Source: Clostridium sp. (lineage in GTDB: Bacteria > Bacillota > Clostridia > Oscillospirales > Acutalibacteraceae). Taken from it: a stretch of DNA of 64,000 nucleotides. Position numbers and translations under genes: made by a program. Position 1 is the first letter of the stretch. The number at the start of each line of letters is the position of its first letter. Shown here piece by piece: positions 45,726 to 54,580 of the stretch. The stretch lies in assembly GCA_023663865.1 (NCBI GenBank), contig JAMPGU010000002.1:62001-126000 (forward strand), written 5' to 3'. Below the pieces are notes generated by a model that was not told where the DNA came from, did not search any database, and worked only from the letters and a program-made list of their open reading frames with translations.

Positions 45726-47012
45726 TTGGAAAATTTTGTAATACAAGGTGGCAGCGAGTTATTCGGCGAGGTTAACATCAGCGGTGCAAAAAATGCCGCT
45801 GTTGCAATTATTCCTGCTGCACTTCTTGCTGATGATGTAGTACGTATTGAAAATATTCCAAACATTAGCGACGTTAGTTTAATTATCCAAATTCTTGACA
45901 GCATGGGTGCTGATATAAAAATGATAAATAAAAATACCATAGAAATTGATTCTCGTGGTATTTCCTGCAAGCCTGTTCCTTACGAGCTTGCATCTCATTT
46001 CAGAGCCAGCTATTACCTTATCGGTACAATGCTCGGCAGATTTAAAAATGCCGAGGTTGCCATGCCGGGTGGCTGTGACTTTGGTACTCGCCCTATTGAT
46101 TTGCATATTAAAGGCTTTCAGATGCTTGGAGCAAAGGTGGATATCATTAACGGTATGGTTTGTGCCAAGGCTGACAAGCTGGTTGGTGCATCAATCTATA
46201 TGGATAATGTTTCTGTTGGTGCAACAATGAATGTTATGCTGGCAGCTGTTTTGGCCCGCGGATTAACAATTATCGAGAATGCTGCTAAAGAGCCTCATAT
46301 TGTTGACCTTGCAAACTTCCTGAATTCTATGGGTGCTGATGTCAGAGGTGCCGGTACGGATGTAATCAAAATCAGAGGTGTGGAGAAGCTTCATGGCTGC
46401 ACATATTCTATTATCCCTGACCAGATTGAGGCAGGCACATATATGGTAGCAGCTGCTGCCTGCGGCGGCGACGTGCTGATAAAAAATGTTATCCCTAAGC
46501 ATTTGGAGTCCATAAGCGCTAAGCTGGAGGAAGCCGGTGCAGAAATCATTGAGTATGATGATGCCGTTCGTGTAACCCGTTTTAAGCCTTTAACAAAGTG
46601 CAATGTTAAGACTATGCCTCACCCGGGCTTTCCTACGGATATGCAGCCTCAAATGGCTGTGCTGTTGTCTGTAGCAAAGGGGACAAGCATTTTGTCCGAA
46701 AGTGTTTGGGACAATCGTTTTCAGTATGTAGGTCAGCTTCTTCGTATGGGCGCAGACATTCAGGTTGACGGTAAAATCGCAGTTATTGAAGGTGTTGATA
46801 CCCTCAGCGGTGTAAGCGTTAAGGCTACCGACCTTCGTGCAGGTGCCGCTATGATTATTGCCGGGCTTGTAGCAAATGGCGAAACCACTGTTGAGGATAT
46901 CCAGTACATCGACAGAGGTTACGAAAATATAGTTGAAAAAATCACTACCCTTGGCGGAAGTATTAAGAGAATAACTATAAACGAGCCTGACACGGTGGTA
47001 GAAGCAGGTTAA
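45726..47012 (+). CDS. murA: UDP-N-acetylglucosamine 1-carboxyvinyltransferase
   Basis: First committed enzyme of peptidoglycan synthesis and target of fosfomycin. The 428-residue protein starts with ENFVIQGGSELFGEVNISGAKNAA (family N-terminus, catalytic Lys-Asn), and MPGGCDFGTRPIDLH holds the active-site Cys117, so the cysteine form is present. AHPGFPTD-like PHPGFPTDMQPQ and DLRAGAAMIIAGL are conserved. The start is a TTG with AGAGGTGA 8 nt upstream. Confidence 0.96.
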   Translation: MENFVIQGGSELFGEVNISGAKNAAVAIIPAALLADDVVRIENIPNISDVSLIIQILDSMGADIKMINKNTIEIDSRGISCKPVPYELASHFRASYYLIGTMLGRFKNAEVAMPGGCDFGTRPIDLHIKGFQMLGAKVDIINGMVCAKADKLVGASIYMDNVSVGATMNVMLAAVLARGLTIIENAAKEPHIVDLANFLNSMGADVRGAGTDVIKIRGVEKLHGCTYSIIPDQIEAGTYMVAAAACGGDVLIKNVIPKHLESISAKLEEAGAEIIEYDDAVRVTRFKPLTKCNVKTMPHPGFPTDMQPQMAVLLSVAKGTSILSESVWDNRFQYVGQLLRMGADIQVDGKIAVIEGVDTLSGVSVKATDLRAGAAMIIAGLVANGETTVEDIQYIDRGYENIVEKITTLGGSIKRITINEPDTVVEAG

Positions 47013-47026
47013 TAAAAAATTTCAGA

Positions 47027-47062
47027 GCGTATCGTTCATCATCAAAAACGATACGCTTTTTT
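47027..47062 (+). terminator. murA terminator
   Basis: GCGTATCGTT and AACGATACGC form a 10-bp stem followed by TTTTTT, 15 bases after the murA stop. Its T run ends just before the ribosome binding site of the next gene. Confidence 0.9.
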
Positions 47063-47075
47063 GTCGGAGAGATAT

Positions 47076-47864
47076 ATGGCTAAGGTTTGTCAGCTGTTTT
47101 CAGGCAGCAGCGGAAATTCAATACTCATATCCTATAAGGAGCATCATTTTTTGGTGGATATCGGCGTTTCGGCTAAGAAGTGCGAAAATGCGCTTATTGC
47201 CCTTGGAATTCATCCGGATGACATTGATGCAATATTCATAACGCATGAACACAAGGATCATTGCAGCGGTGTCCGTGTCTTTTCCTGCAAGCATAACACA
47301 CCGGTGTATGCAGCGGCAGACTGTCTTGAAGAAATGTACATAAACGGCACCATAAACGAAAAAGTAAATGCAGAAAAAATTGAATACCGTATGGAGCTAT
47401 GCGACACAGAAGTACTGACCTTCAAGCAAAGCCACGACAGTGTAGACTGCATCGGTTATCGCTTTAATCTTCCAAACGGTATCAGCATCTGCGTTTGTAC
47501 GGACACAGGATACATAACAGACAACGCAAGAGAAATCTGCAGCGGAGCAGATTTAATTTTTATTGAATCCAATCATGAAGTCTCTATGGTGCAAAACGGA
47601 CCATATCCTTATCCCCTCAAGCAAAGAATTCTTGGTACAAAGGGGCATTTATCCAATTTTGCCTGCGGTGAATTTATAAAGGAGCTGGCAAATTCCGGCA
47701 CCAAACGATTTGTACTTGCCCATTTAAGCAGAGAAAATAATATGCCCGATATAGCGAGACAGACAGCCATTGCCAGCCTGAGCGAGATTGGTCTCACGGA
47801 GGGTATAGATTACAGACTTTATGTATCTTCTCCTGAGAACAGAGGCAGAGGTATTGCACTATGA
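47076..47864 (+). CDS. MBL-fold metallohydrolase (YycJ/WalJ-like)
   Basis: A 262-residue metallo-beta-lactamase-fold protein with the metal motif FITHEHKDHCSG (H-x-H-x-D-H) and a later FVLAHLSRENN histidine. Its start CQLFSGSSGNSILIS is characteristic of the YycJ/WalJ group, an exonuclease-like family. The ATG at 47076 with GGAGAG upstream is preferred over the TTG at 47061. It overlaps rlmH by 4 bases, an arrangement found near walRK loci in other Firmicutes. Confidence 0.9.
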   Translation: MAKVCQLFSGSSGNSILISYKEHHFLVDIGVSAKKCENALIALGIHPDDIDAIFITHEHKDHCSGVRVFSCKHNTPVYAAADCLEEMYINGTINEKVNAEKIEYRMELCDTEVLTFKQSHDSVDCIGYRFNLPNGISICVCTDTGYITDNAREICSGADLIFIESNHEVSMVQNGPYPYPLKQRILGTKGHLSNFACGEFIKELANSGTKRFVLAHLSRENNMPDIARQTAIASLSEIGLTEGIDYRLYVSSPENRGRGIAL

Positions 47865-48340
47865 TTAATGTAACCGTAATTGCTGTGGGCAAACTGAAGG
47901 AAAGCTATCTCCGTGATGGCTGCAATGAATATATAAAAAGGCTTGGTGCATACTGCAAAATCAATGTTATTGAGGTTGCAGAGGAGCGTGCAGGCGACAA
48001 TCCCAACAGCAGTGAGATAGAAAATATAATCGAAAAGGAAGGCGAGCGGATTATGGCGAAAATTCCCAAGGGTGCTTCCGTCATCCCCCTTTGCATTGAG
48101 GGCAAGGAATTTTCAAGTCCTGACTTTTCAGCACATATTGAACGGCTTTCTATGACCTGCTCTCAGCTTTGCTTTATTATAGGCGGTTCCTTTGGTCTGA
48201 GCGAAAGCGTAAAAGCTCTCAGCAGAACAAAGCTGTCCTTTGGAAAAATGACACTCCCCCATCAGTTAGCAAGAATGGTGCTGCTTGAACAAATATATCG
48301 GGCTTTTTCCATATCCAACCATTCAAAGTATCACAAATAG
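47861..48340 (+). CDS. rlmH: 23S rRNA pseudouridine-1915 N3-methyltransferase
   Basis: A 159-residue SPOUT-class methyltransferase that modifies pseudouridine 1915 in helix 69 of 23S rRNA. VTVIAVGKLKESYLRDGCNEYIKRL begins the protein (first 20 residues match the family), and the knot region FIIGGSFGLSESVK and FGKMTLPHQLARMVLLEQIYRAFSI are conserved. Full length. Translationally coupled to the MBL gene through ATGA. Confidence 0.96.
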   Translation: MINVTVIAVGKLKESYLRDGCNEYIKRLGAYCKINVIEVAEERAGDNPNSSEIENIIEKEGERIMAKIPKGASVIPLCIEGKEFSSPDFSAHIERLSMTCSQLCFIIGGSFGLSESVKALSRTKLSFGKMTLPHQLARMVLLEQIYRAFSISNHSKYHK

Positions 48341-48363
48341 TTCTATATACATCTCAATGAATA

Positions 48364-48405
48364 TGCAATGAGTAGTAATCCGAACCGTGGTTTCTATTCA
48401 TTGCC
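48364..48405 (+). repeat. 42-nt hairpin-forming intergenic element, copy 2
   Basis: Same element as at 11817-11858 (39 of 42 positions identical, the last 32 without mismatch). Here GCAATGA (48365-48371) pairs perfectly with TCATTGC (48398-48404), with TAG/CTA and AACC/GGTT pairs inside. TCATTGC can instead pair with the next GCAATGA (48410-48416), which also belongs to the terminator stem below. It lies between rlmH and an XRE-family gene, both on the same strand. Confidence 0.65.
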
Positions 48406-48409
48406 TCAA

Positions 48410-48448
48410 GCAATGATGTTCTGACCCACAGAATGTCATTGCTTTTTT
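48410..48448 (+). terminator. Terminator or attenuator between rlmH and the XRE gene
   Basis: GCAATGA-tg-TTCTG pairs with CAGAA-tg-TCATTGC, followed by TTTTTT. It can end rlmH transcription. Because its left arm can also pair with copy 2 of the 42-nt element, it may work as a switchable terminator for the XRE gene. Confidence 0.75.
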
Positions 48449-48566
48449 AAGTTCTACCATTTTTCGATTTTTTATTCTTGTGCTTATATCGGATATTTGG
48501 TACACTTTAATCATAGAAACTCTGCTGTTAAGCAGGCAAACAATATGATTAGCTGAGGTGCTTTTT

Positions 48567-49217
48567 ATGCAAAGCCTTGAATTTGGAGAAAAAATATATA
48601 CACTCAGAAAAGAGAAAGGCATTTCTCAAAAAGAGCTTGGTGCAATGCTGGGTGTATCTAACAAAGCCGTATCAAAATGGGAAACAGGGGCTGCTGCACC
48701 TAAGACAGAAACCTTGATAAAATTGGCTGAAATCTTTAATTTATCTGTAGATGATTTATTAGAAAATAAGGCAGCTGCGCATACGCTGTCACCCACCCTG
48801 GAAGAGCTGTCTGTTATAGCTGACGATATGTTCGGCAAAAAACAAGCAAATATATCTATGGACAAAAAAAGTGCAAAAAGATATTTGATTACAGTTATAA
48901 CACTGTTTGTAACGTTGAGCATTGCCTTTATCCTTCTTTTCACATCCGGAGAATTTGTTACCGGTTATTTTGATGTTTATGTAGAGGAAGGCATAACTGC
49001 ACTTGATAACATTTTAGGAGCCTTCGGCTTAGCATATATCATTTGTTCTGTTTATACGGGAATTATATTGTTTATCAGGTTCAGTAAAAAAATGCCCACT
49101 TGGTTTACCGTATTATGCTGTATATTATTTGTATTCACATATTTTGCCATAGAGCTGTGCGGATTAATATTAACCATTCCCACAATCATTACATCAATAA
49201 AAAAGCTGAAAGAATAG
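48567..49217 (+). CDS. XRE-family HTH protein with membrane helices
   Basis: A 216-residue protein. The N-terminal Cro/C1-type helix-turn-helix (YTLRKEKGISQKELGAMLGV, then SNKAVSKWETG) is followed by a linker and three or four membrane helices (about 107-128, 147-168, 180-210). Such membrane-bound XRE proteins are common in clostridia with unknown signals. The ATG at 48567 follows GAGGTG. The stop codon TAG is the first triplet of a MITE-like insertion, so the original C-terminus may have been different. Confidence 0.8.
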   Translation: MQSLEFGEKIYTLRKEKGISQKELGAMLGVSNKAVSKWETGAAAPKTETLIKLAEIFNLSVDDLLENKAAAHTLSPTLEELSVIADDMFGKKQANISMDKKSAKRYLITVITLFVTLSIAFILLFTSGEFVTGYFDVYVEEGITALDNILGAFGLAYIICSVYTGIILFIRFSKKMPTWFTVLCCILFVFTYFAIELCGLILTIPTIITSIKKLKE

Positions 49218-49493
49218 CCAAACAAGAGTTGAACAAAATAAGGTTTAACTTTGCAATTTTGCCCAAATACTGCGTTAAAAAGCCTCGGCATACGTACAGT
49301 ATACCTACGTTTTTTGCCTTGTCTTTGTACAAAATTGCTAAAGCTAAACTGCAAAGCACCTAAAACACTCAGATTTTTGTGCATAGCGTCATTTCTTTGA
49401 CGCAGGTATACTGGCGTATAGCAAGGCAAAAAATGATGGTAGGTGCGAAAATTTGAGCGTTTTAGGCTATTGTGTTCGACTCTTGTTTGGCTA
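49215..49493. mobile_element. MITE-like element with 26-bp terminal inverted repeats
   Basis: The ends TAGCCAAACAAGAGT... (49215-49240) and its complement (49468-49493) match at 24 of 26 positions. Inside are nested inverted repeats, including a CCTAAAAC...GTTTTAGG pair (from about 49360 to 49466) and a TTTTTTGCCTTG/CAAGGCAAAAAA pair. No transposase is encoded. TA occurs at both outer edges, compatible with a TA target site as in IS630/Tc1-type elements. It overlaps the stop codon of the XRE gene. Confidence 0.8.
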
Positions 49494-49515
49494 ACCATAT
49501 AATATAGGAGGAATT

Positions 49516-50820
49516 ATGGATAAGGAAAAAGCAGTTGAAATCGTAAAAAAATATAAAGGCAGAGTAAGAACCATTCAAGCACTGGGAATCGGTTTGACAG
49601 CCTGTGTCCTTGCCTTTGCACCTGTAAATATGCTTTACAGAATACTTATTGTTCTGTGCCTCATTATCATCGCAGCCGTTGTGTATAACAAAACCGTAAA
49701 AAGAAACATAGACAACATTCTCTATAACGACTGCAATCCCCGTCTGTATTATTTAGTTACAAAAGGCATGGGCTTTAACAACATCGCAAAAGATATAGAT
49801 GTTGCTTATTTTATAGGTGATTTTAATAAGGCCTATCAGCTTTGCACCTATGTAATGCATAAGGCACCCCAAAAGGCCAAGCCCTTTTACTTAAAAACGC
49901 TATGCAGTATTCAGTTTTTATCGGGAAATTTTGATGACTGCAAGGATACTTACAATAGGTTGATTGAGGCAATGAACCGTGCCAAATACAGTGACAAGGT
50001 CAAGGCTTATTATACAAGTATTCCTGAATTCTTCCTGTATTTTATTGATGGCAGCTATGACAAGGCATTGGAACAGCTTAATAAATGTGAAAATGTAAAA
50101 AAAGCTGCAAACACCTATCGCAATATCATAAAATATTATTACGCCTTAACCTATTACTACAGCGGTAAATTTGATTTAGCCGAGCAATTCTTTAAGGACA
50201 CTGCTGCCACCTGCCCTGCTATGTACATTGCCGAAAGCTCTGAAAAATATTTATCTGAAAGCAGTATTATAAAATTCCCGCAAATACCGCTGACGGATAC
50301 TAAAAATAATATGGACATTGCCGATACACAGCTGCCTAAGATTAAGCCTTCTAAAATATTGGTTCTTTGTGCTTTACTGATTTTGATTGTAATATTAGTT
50401 GTTTCTATAATAAATCTCAACACCGGCACAATGGAGGATACTTTATCCAAAAACGATATACAGATTAACGAAATATGCAAAACCCTGTGCATTGACGAAA
50501 ATTACACCATATGTATTTTCAACACAGAAGATTATGATATTGGTGTAAGCCTCTTCGAAAACAAAGCAGACGATAAATATAAATACTGCATATCCTATAC
50601 AGGTATTGATGATATGATGATATCTGACGGCGGTGAATACTATGTTACAGCCAGCGGAACATCACCAAGAATTCAATTTGGAATAACAGAGGACGACAGC
50701 ATACCAGATAACTATCAATCCGTCCATTTTACATCTTATAATAAAAGCTACTGCTTCTACTACACTATTGGAGAAGAAGAGTACCATTTTGCCAACATCA
50801 GCGGAATTGTAACAGAATAA
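49516..50820 (+). CDS. Membrane protein with tetratricopeptide-like repeats
   Basis: A 434-residue protein of unknown function. Two helices (about 20-58) are followed by a cytoplasmic helical repeat region (about 75-235; e.g. YFIGDFNKAYQLCTYVMHKAP and YYYSGKFDLAEQFFKDTA), a third helix (about 278-298) and an extracytoplasmic domain of about 130 residues with beta-strand character. TPR domains usually hold protein partners. AGGAGG precedes the ATG. It ends before its own terminator. Confidence 0.75.
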   Translation: MDKEKAVEIVKKYKGRVRTIQALGIGLTACVLAFAPVNMLYRILIVLCLIIIAAVVYNKTVKRNIDNILYNDCNPRLYYLVTKGMGFNNIAKDIDVAYFIGDFNKAYQLCTYVMHKAPQKAKPFYLKTLCSIQFLSGNFDDCKDTYNRLIEAMNRAKYSDKVKAYYTSIPEFFLYFIDGSYDKALEQLNKCENVKKAANTYRNIIKYYYALTYYYSGKFDLAEQFFKDTAATCPAMYIAESSEKYLSESSIIKFPQIPLTDTKNNMDIADTQLPKIKPSKILVLCALLILIVILVVSIINLNTGTMEDTLSKNDIQINEICKTLCIDENYTICIFNTEDYDIGVSLFENKADDKYKYCISYTGIDDMMISDGGEYYVTASGTSPRIQFGITEDDSIPDNYQSVHFTSYNKSYCFYYTIGEEEYHFANISGIVTE

Positions 50821-50829
50821 AAGACAATG

Positions 50830-50864
50830 AAAAAGGCACTTTGCATAACGCAAAGTGCCTTTTT
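50830..50864 (+). terminator. Terminator of the TPR membrane protein gene
   Basis: AAAAAGGCACTTTGC and GCAAAGTGCCTTTTT form a perfect 15-bp stem with a 5-nt loop, 9 bases after the stop. Confidence 0.93.
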
Positions 50865-50936
50865 CAAAGGGGTAAAAATTATAAGAAAACGTATATTGAT
50901 ATATATAAAGCTGAGGAGTATCCACAGCCTTATTGG

Positions 50937-51773
50937 CTAATTTTCAAATATTCTGTATGGATTTGCATTTACATCAAGCCTGCTCTTTTTAACATACTTA
51001 GGTACGGTATTTTTAACCATCGCACCTTTAAGCATAAAGAACGCAACCTCTTTACTGATATGCTCATAATCCACATTGAATATTTTTGCAGATACATGTT
51101 TATTAAACACGTTAATCAACGGACCCATACAAAAAGCAGTAATTATCGTACCGATACCGATATTTTTGATTTTGCTCAAATCACCGTTTATCAGCGCTGC
51201 CAGACCACCGCTTATTGTGAGACCTATAAGAACTACAGTAACATCGGTAATCACTCTGACCCATTTGTAATCAAGCTTGATACCTCGGCTAAGCATAAAG
51301 CCCAGTGCATCATACGGGCCAACACCGATATTTGCTGTAAAGAATAACGAACAAGCAAAGCACAAGGTTATTATACCGGCAATAAGAAGGGGGATTCTTA
51401 TAGCAAAAGAGTTATTATTAGCTACAATCGGTTTAATTAAGCCCTCGAAAAACTCACAGGCATAACCACAGCCAACCATATTAAACACTGTACCAACGCC
51501 GACTAACCCTCTGTGCGCAACTATGATTACATAAAGCAATATAACTGTATTCACAATCAATTGATATGTACCAAAGCTTATGCCCAAGGTGCTTGCTATA
51601 TTCATATTCATTGAAGTGAAAGGATCTACACCAAAACCTGATACGGAAAACAGAGCGATACCAAAACCCATAATGATAATGCTTAAAAAGGAGAGAACAA
51701 TACGCTTTATCATATGATGCTGAGAAAACATATCCTTTAGATATCCATATGCTTCAGACTTAATCTGTTTCAT
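50937..51773 (-). CDS. YczE/YyaS/YitT-family membrane protein
   Basis: A 278-residue protein with about five or six helices. SLFSIIIMGFGIALFSVSGFGVDPF-like start (LSIIIMGFGIALFSVSGFG, then DPFTSMNMNIA) and GVGTVFNMVGCGYACEF are typical of the YczE/YitT family. Function is unknown; B. subtilis YczE influences surfactin synthesis. The C-terminal 60 residues are hydrophilic. It is probably chromosomal, lying outside the mobile element that begins in the next gene. Confidence 0.85.
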   Translation of the reverse strand: MKQIKSEAYGYLKDMFSQHHMIKRIVLSFLSIIIMGFGIALFSVSGFGVDPFTSMNMNIASTLGISFGTYQLIVNTVILLYVIIVAHRGLVGVGTVFNMVGCGYACEFFEGLIKPIVANNNSFAIRIPLLIAGIITLCFACSLFFTANIGVGPYDALGFMLSRGIKLDYKWVRVITDVTVVLIGLTISGGLAALINGDLSKIKNIGIGTIITAFCMGPLINVFNKHVSAKIFNVDYEHISKEVAFFMLKGAMVKNTVPKYVKKSRLDVNANPYRIFEN

Positions 51774-51920
51774 AAGCTACCTCTGTTTTTTAGTGTTTTT
51801 CCTCTCTTGATACACATTATATGCTTATGATTGAAATAGTCAAGATTTTTGTGCAACTTTCTACTTATGTAATATATTGCACAATTATTTTTAATTATTT
51901 TTGTGCAATATTAACAATTA

Positions 51921-52367
51921 TCATTCCATTTGCTTTCCTAAGAAGGCAGCAGCCACCTGAACCAGCTTAATATCCGTTTCACTCGGCAAAGCATGCTCCT
52001 CGTCCTCAATAAGAGCAACTGCACCGCTGACATCACCGCCATATATTATAGGATAAACAACATTCGCCTTACGGTTAAAGCCTTCAATCGCATTCATACT
52101 CGGGATTGTATCCGATGCAATATGAATGGCTCTGTTTTCCATTAAATCCTCTAAATTTTTGGTAACACGTCTTTCCAGAATTTCACGCTTGCTGATACCG
52201 GAGGCAGCAATCACATGGTCATTATCCATAATGGCAATTGGCAAACCGCCGTTTTTGTGCAGCACCTCTGCATACTGGTTTGCAAAATTAGACAGCTCTC
52301 CGATGGGCGAATATTTTTTAAAAATAACCTCACCCTCAGCATCTGTAAAAATTTCCAAAGGGTCACC
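51921..52367 (-). pseudogene. spoVT: 3' part of spoVT, fused in frame to the recombinase
   Basis: SpoVT is a forespore regulator of about 178 residues: an AbrB-type DNA-binding N-terminus and a GAF domain. The last 148 residues of the recombinase frame follow SpoVT from the GDPLEIF of the AbrB domain to its C-terminus. The first 30 residues, carrying most of the DNA-binding part, are missing. They should lie at the other end of the element, beyond position 64000, if the element split the gene. Confidence 0.85.
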
Positions 52368-54110
52368 ACTACTGATAACATTGACATCAAGAGCCTTGTC
52401 CTTCTGGTGTGTCACCTTAAGGACTACTTTGGCATTTGAGTTACTCCTGATGTCCCAATCAAAATTTACAGCTTTATTCAGTGGTACAAAATCCGGCATA
52501 AGTTCCTCGCTTATTGTTCCTGTTTCCAAAAGCATTTGTATATCGCTTTTCAGCTGTATATCAATATGGTCATCATAAATATCTACACGGTCAATAATGA
52601 TTTCAAGGTCATTTTTGTCAATCAGCTCTTTATTCAATATATCATTGAAAATATCAATAGCTGTACGGGCAATGCGATTTACCTTGATTATTGTATTTTC
52701 TCGTTCGGTTGCAAAAGTTATCTGCTTTTCTATGCCGGCAATTCTGCTGTGCAAATCATTAATCAAATATTCATAGCTTTCTTCAATTACATCTGCGTTA
52801 TCAGGATTTTTCTGTATTTCCTTAATCTTTTGACGCATTGTAACTACAAGTTCATCCTTTGCATCTGACAGTTGAGTTTGCAATTCGCTGATTTCGGATT
52901 GACCTTTTTTGAGGTTCTTTTTTTCGTCCTTAATTCCTTGCTCTAATTTTGCAAGCATTTCTTCGGAATTTTTCACAACTCTTGCAACATAGCTTTTTAA
53001 GATGGCAGTGAGCATATCAACTCTTGTATGATGTGACGTGCATCCCTTTAATCCTCGTTTGTGATAGGTTCCGCAGGTGTAGGCTGCCGCCATATCCGAA
53101 CGGCTCATTGAAAACATAGGGCTCCCGCAATCTCCGCAGAATAAAAAACCGCTGAAAGAGGTATCGTATTTTTTAACACCCCTGTAATTTGAGCGTGTTC
53201 GCTTTTTCATTTGTTCCTGAACCGTGGCAAAGGTCCTGTAATCAATTATGGGTTCGTGATGATTTTCAAACACGATATGGCTGCTTTCGGAAAGTTTTAC
53301 ATCAGGTCCGTTGATTTTGGAACGGCTATACTTTTTCTGACGAAGCGTACCTATATAAAAATCATTACCTAAAATACCTTGAATGGTAGGAATTGCCCAA
53401 ACAGGCTTTGCTTTGATTTTATTAGGTATATTTTGTTCGTCTTTACGCTGTTTTTCAATCATTCGAGGTGTTGGGATGTGTTCATCAGTCAGATAGTTGG
53501 CGATTTTTTTATATCCCCAGCCTTCAAGATACAACGAGAATATCTTTTTAACCACCTCTGCAGCTTGTGGCTCAATTTCAAAATAGCCTAATTTAGTGTT
53601 GGTAATCACATAACCAAATGGCACACTGCATATCCAATCACCACTCTTTTGCTTAACATCTATAACTCGTCTTACTTTTTTTGATGTATCTGTTACAGGC
53701 ATTTCATTCATAAGAAATTTAAACTGAATAAGCGTCCAGTCATCCTGAACAGGATAATCAATACCATCATTTATAGCAATGATGCGAAGTCCGCAATCCC
53801 TTAAATCCTCAAGCTCAACAAGACCTCTGCTGTTTCTACGGGAAAAACGTGACAAATCTTTTACCATTAAAATATCATAATTTCCATTTTTTAGTAATGG
53901 ACGAAGCCGCATATAATCCTCTCTTTGCTCAAAAGTATAACCGCTTCTATCTCTGTCGGTATAAAAATCAAGCTGTGCATCAGGAAATTCTCTTGAAACA
54001 AACATCTCAATGCTGCGTCGTTGGTTTTCTATTGATGTATTGTCACGATCCTCTTCCGTATCAACGGAAATTCGCAGATAACCGGCAATTTTCAAAATCT
54101 TATTTGCCAT
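51921..54110 (-). CDS. Large serine recombinase fused to the C-terminal part of SpoVT
   Basis: A 729-residue fusion. Residues 1-145 are a resolvase domain with catalytic Ser15 (YLRIS) and VKDLSRFSRRNSRG; about 160-275 a recombinase domain; about 305-350 a zinc ribbon (LFCGDCGSPMFS ... YTCGTYHKRGLKGC); about 370-480 coiled coil. This is the TndX/TnpX-type integrase layout. Residues 582-729 are instead the AbrB-proximal end and GAF domain of SpoVT (GDPLEIFTDAEGEVIFKKYS, ending FLGKQME). The join probably marks the attachment site left by integration into spoVT. The ATG has AAGGAG just upstream. Confidence 0.93.
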   Translation of the reverse strand: MANKILKIAGYLRISVDTEEDRDNTSIENQRRSIEMFVSREFPDAQLDFYTDRDRSGYTFEQREDYMRLRPLLKNGNYDILMVKDLSRFSRRNSRGLVELEDLRDCGLRIIAINDGIDYPVQDDWTLIQFKFLMNEMPVTDTSKKVRRVIDVKQKSGDWICSVPFGYVITNTKLGYFEIEPQAAEVVKKIFSLYLEGWGYKKIANYLTDEHIPTPRMIEKQRKDEQNIPNKIKAKPVWAIPTIQGILGNDFYIGTLRQKKYSRSKINGPDVKLSESSHIVFENHHEPIIDYRTFATVQEQMKKRTRSNYRGVKKYDTSFSGFLFCGDCGSPMFSMSRSDMAAAYTCGTYHKRGLKGCTSHHTRVDMLTAILKSYVARVVKNSEEMLAKLEQGIKDEKKNLKKGQSEISELQTQLSDAKDELVVTMRQKIKEIQKNPDNADVIEESYEYLINDLHSRIAGIEKQITFATERENTIIKVNRIARTAIDIFNDILNKELIDKNDLEIIIDRVDIYDDHIDIQLKSDIQMLLETGTISEELMPDFVPLNKAVNFDWDIRSNSNAKVVLKVTHQKDKALDVNVISSGDPLEIFTDAEGEVIFKKYSPIGELSNFANQYAEVLHKNGGLPIAIMDNDHVIAASGISKREILERRVTKNLEDLMENRAIHIASDTIPSMNAIEGFNRKANVVYPIIYGGDVSGAVALIEDEEHALPSETDIKLVQVAAAFLGKQME

Positions 54111-54217
54111 AATACTCCTTCCTTTTACAATGTTGTTATAATTATTGTTTTAATTACTGATAACATTGTAACATATAGATTTTGTAATTACAATAGGAAA
54201 TAATAATTATATATGTA

Positions 54218-54241
54218 ACGAGGTGACATATGCCACCTCGT
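54218..54241 (-). terminator. Hairpin after the small element gene
   Basis: ACGAGGTG and CACCTCGT form an 8-bp stem just after the stop at 54242 on the minus strand. The following T content is modest, so termination may be partial. A second inverted repeat, ACAATGTT...AACATTGT (about 54127-54171), lies in the recombinase promoter region. Confidence 0.6.
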
Positions 54242-54541
54242 CTATCTTTCATATTCACGCTCTCTGCGTTTTTTGAGTTTTTCTGCCTGTGCCATTTCGG
54301 TTCTGACCTCATTTCTTGCAGATAATTCTCGGTTATACTTCAGTAATCTGATTGTGTTTTCCACTAAATCTTCTTCACCTGATAACAACACAGCCACTTT
54401 GTAGCCTGCCGCTTTACATTTTTTATAATACGGCTTAAGGCTTTCTCTGAATTCCGTGTCGTCCCGTTCCTCTTTAGAAAGATAGAGACAAACCACCTTT
54501 TCTTTTTCTAACACTTCACGAAGCAAATCATTTACCTCCAT
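54242..54541 (-). CDS. Small conserved-type protein of the mobile element
   Basis: A 99-residue charged protein, not recognised. It has an alpha/beta-like first part (EKVVCLYLSKEERDD, then YKVAVLLSGEEDLVENTIRLL) and a strongly charged helical tail. It lies between relaxase and recombinase genes, where mobilisable elements often carry small accessory proteins. The first ATG overlaps the GGAGG; a TTG at 54526 with that GGAGG 8 nt upstream may be the true start. Confidence 0.6.
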   Translation of the reverse strand: MEVNDLLREVLEKEKVVCLYLSKEERDDTEFRESLKPYYKKCKAAGYKVAVLLSGEEDLVENTIRLLKYNRELSARNEVRTEMAQAEKLKKRREREYER

Positions 54542-54580
54542 TTCATATTTATCTTTAACAATAATTGGTAATACTATTCG

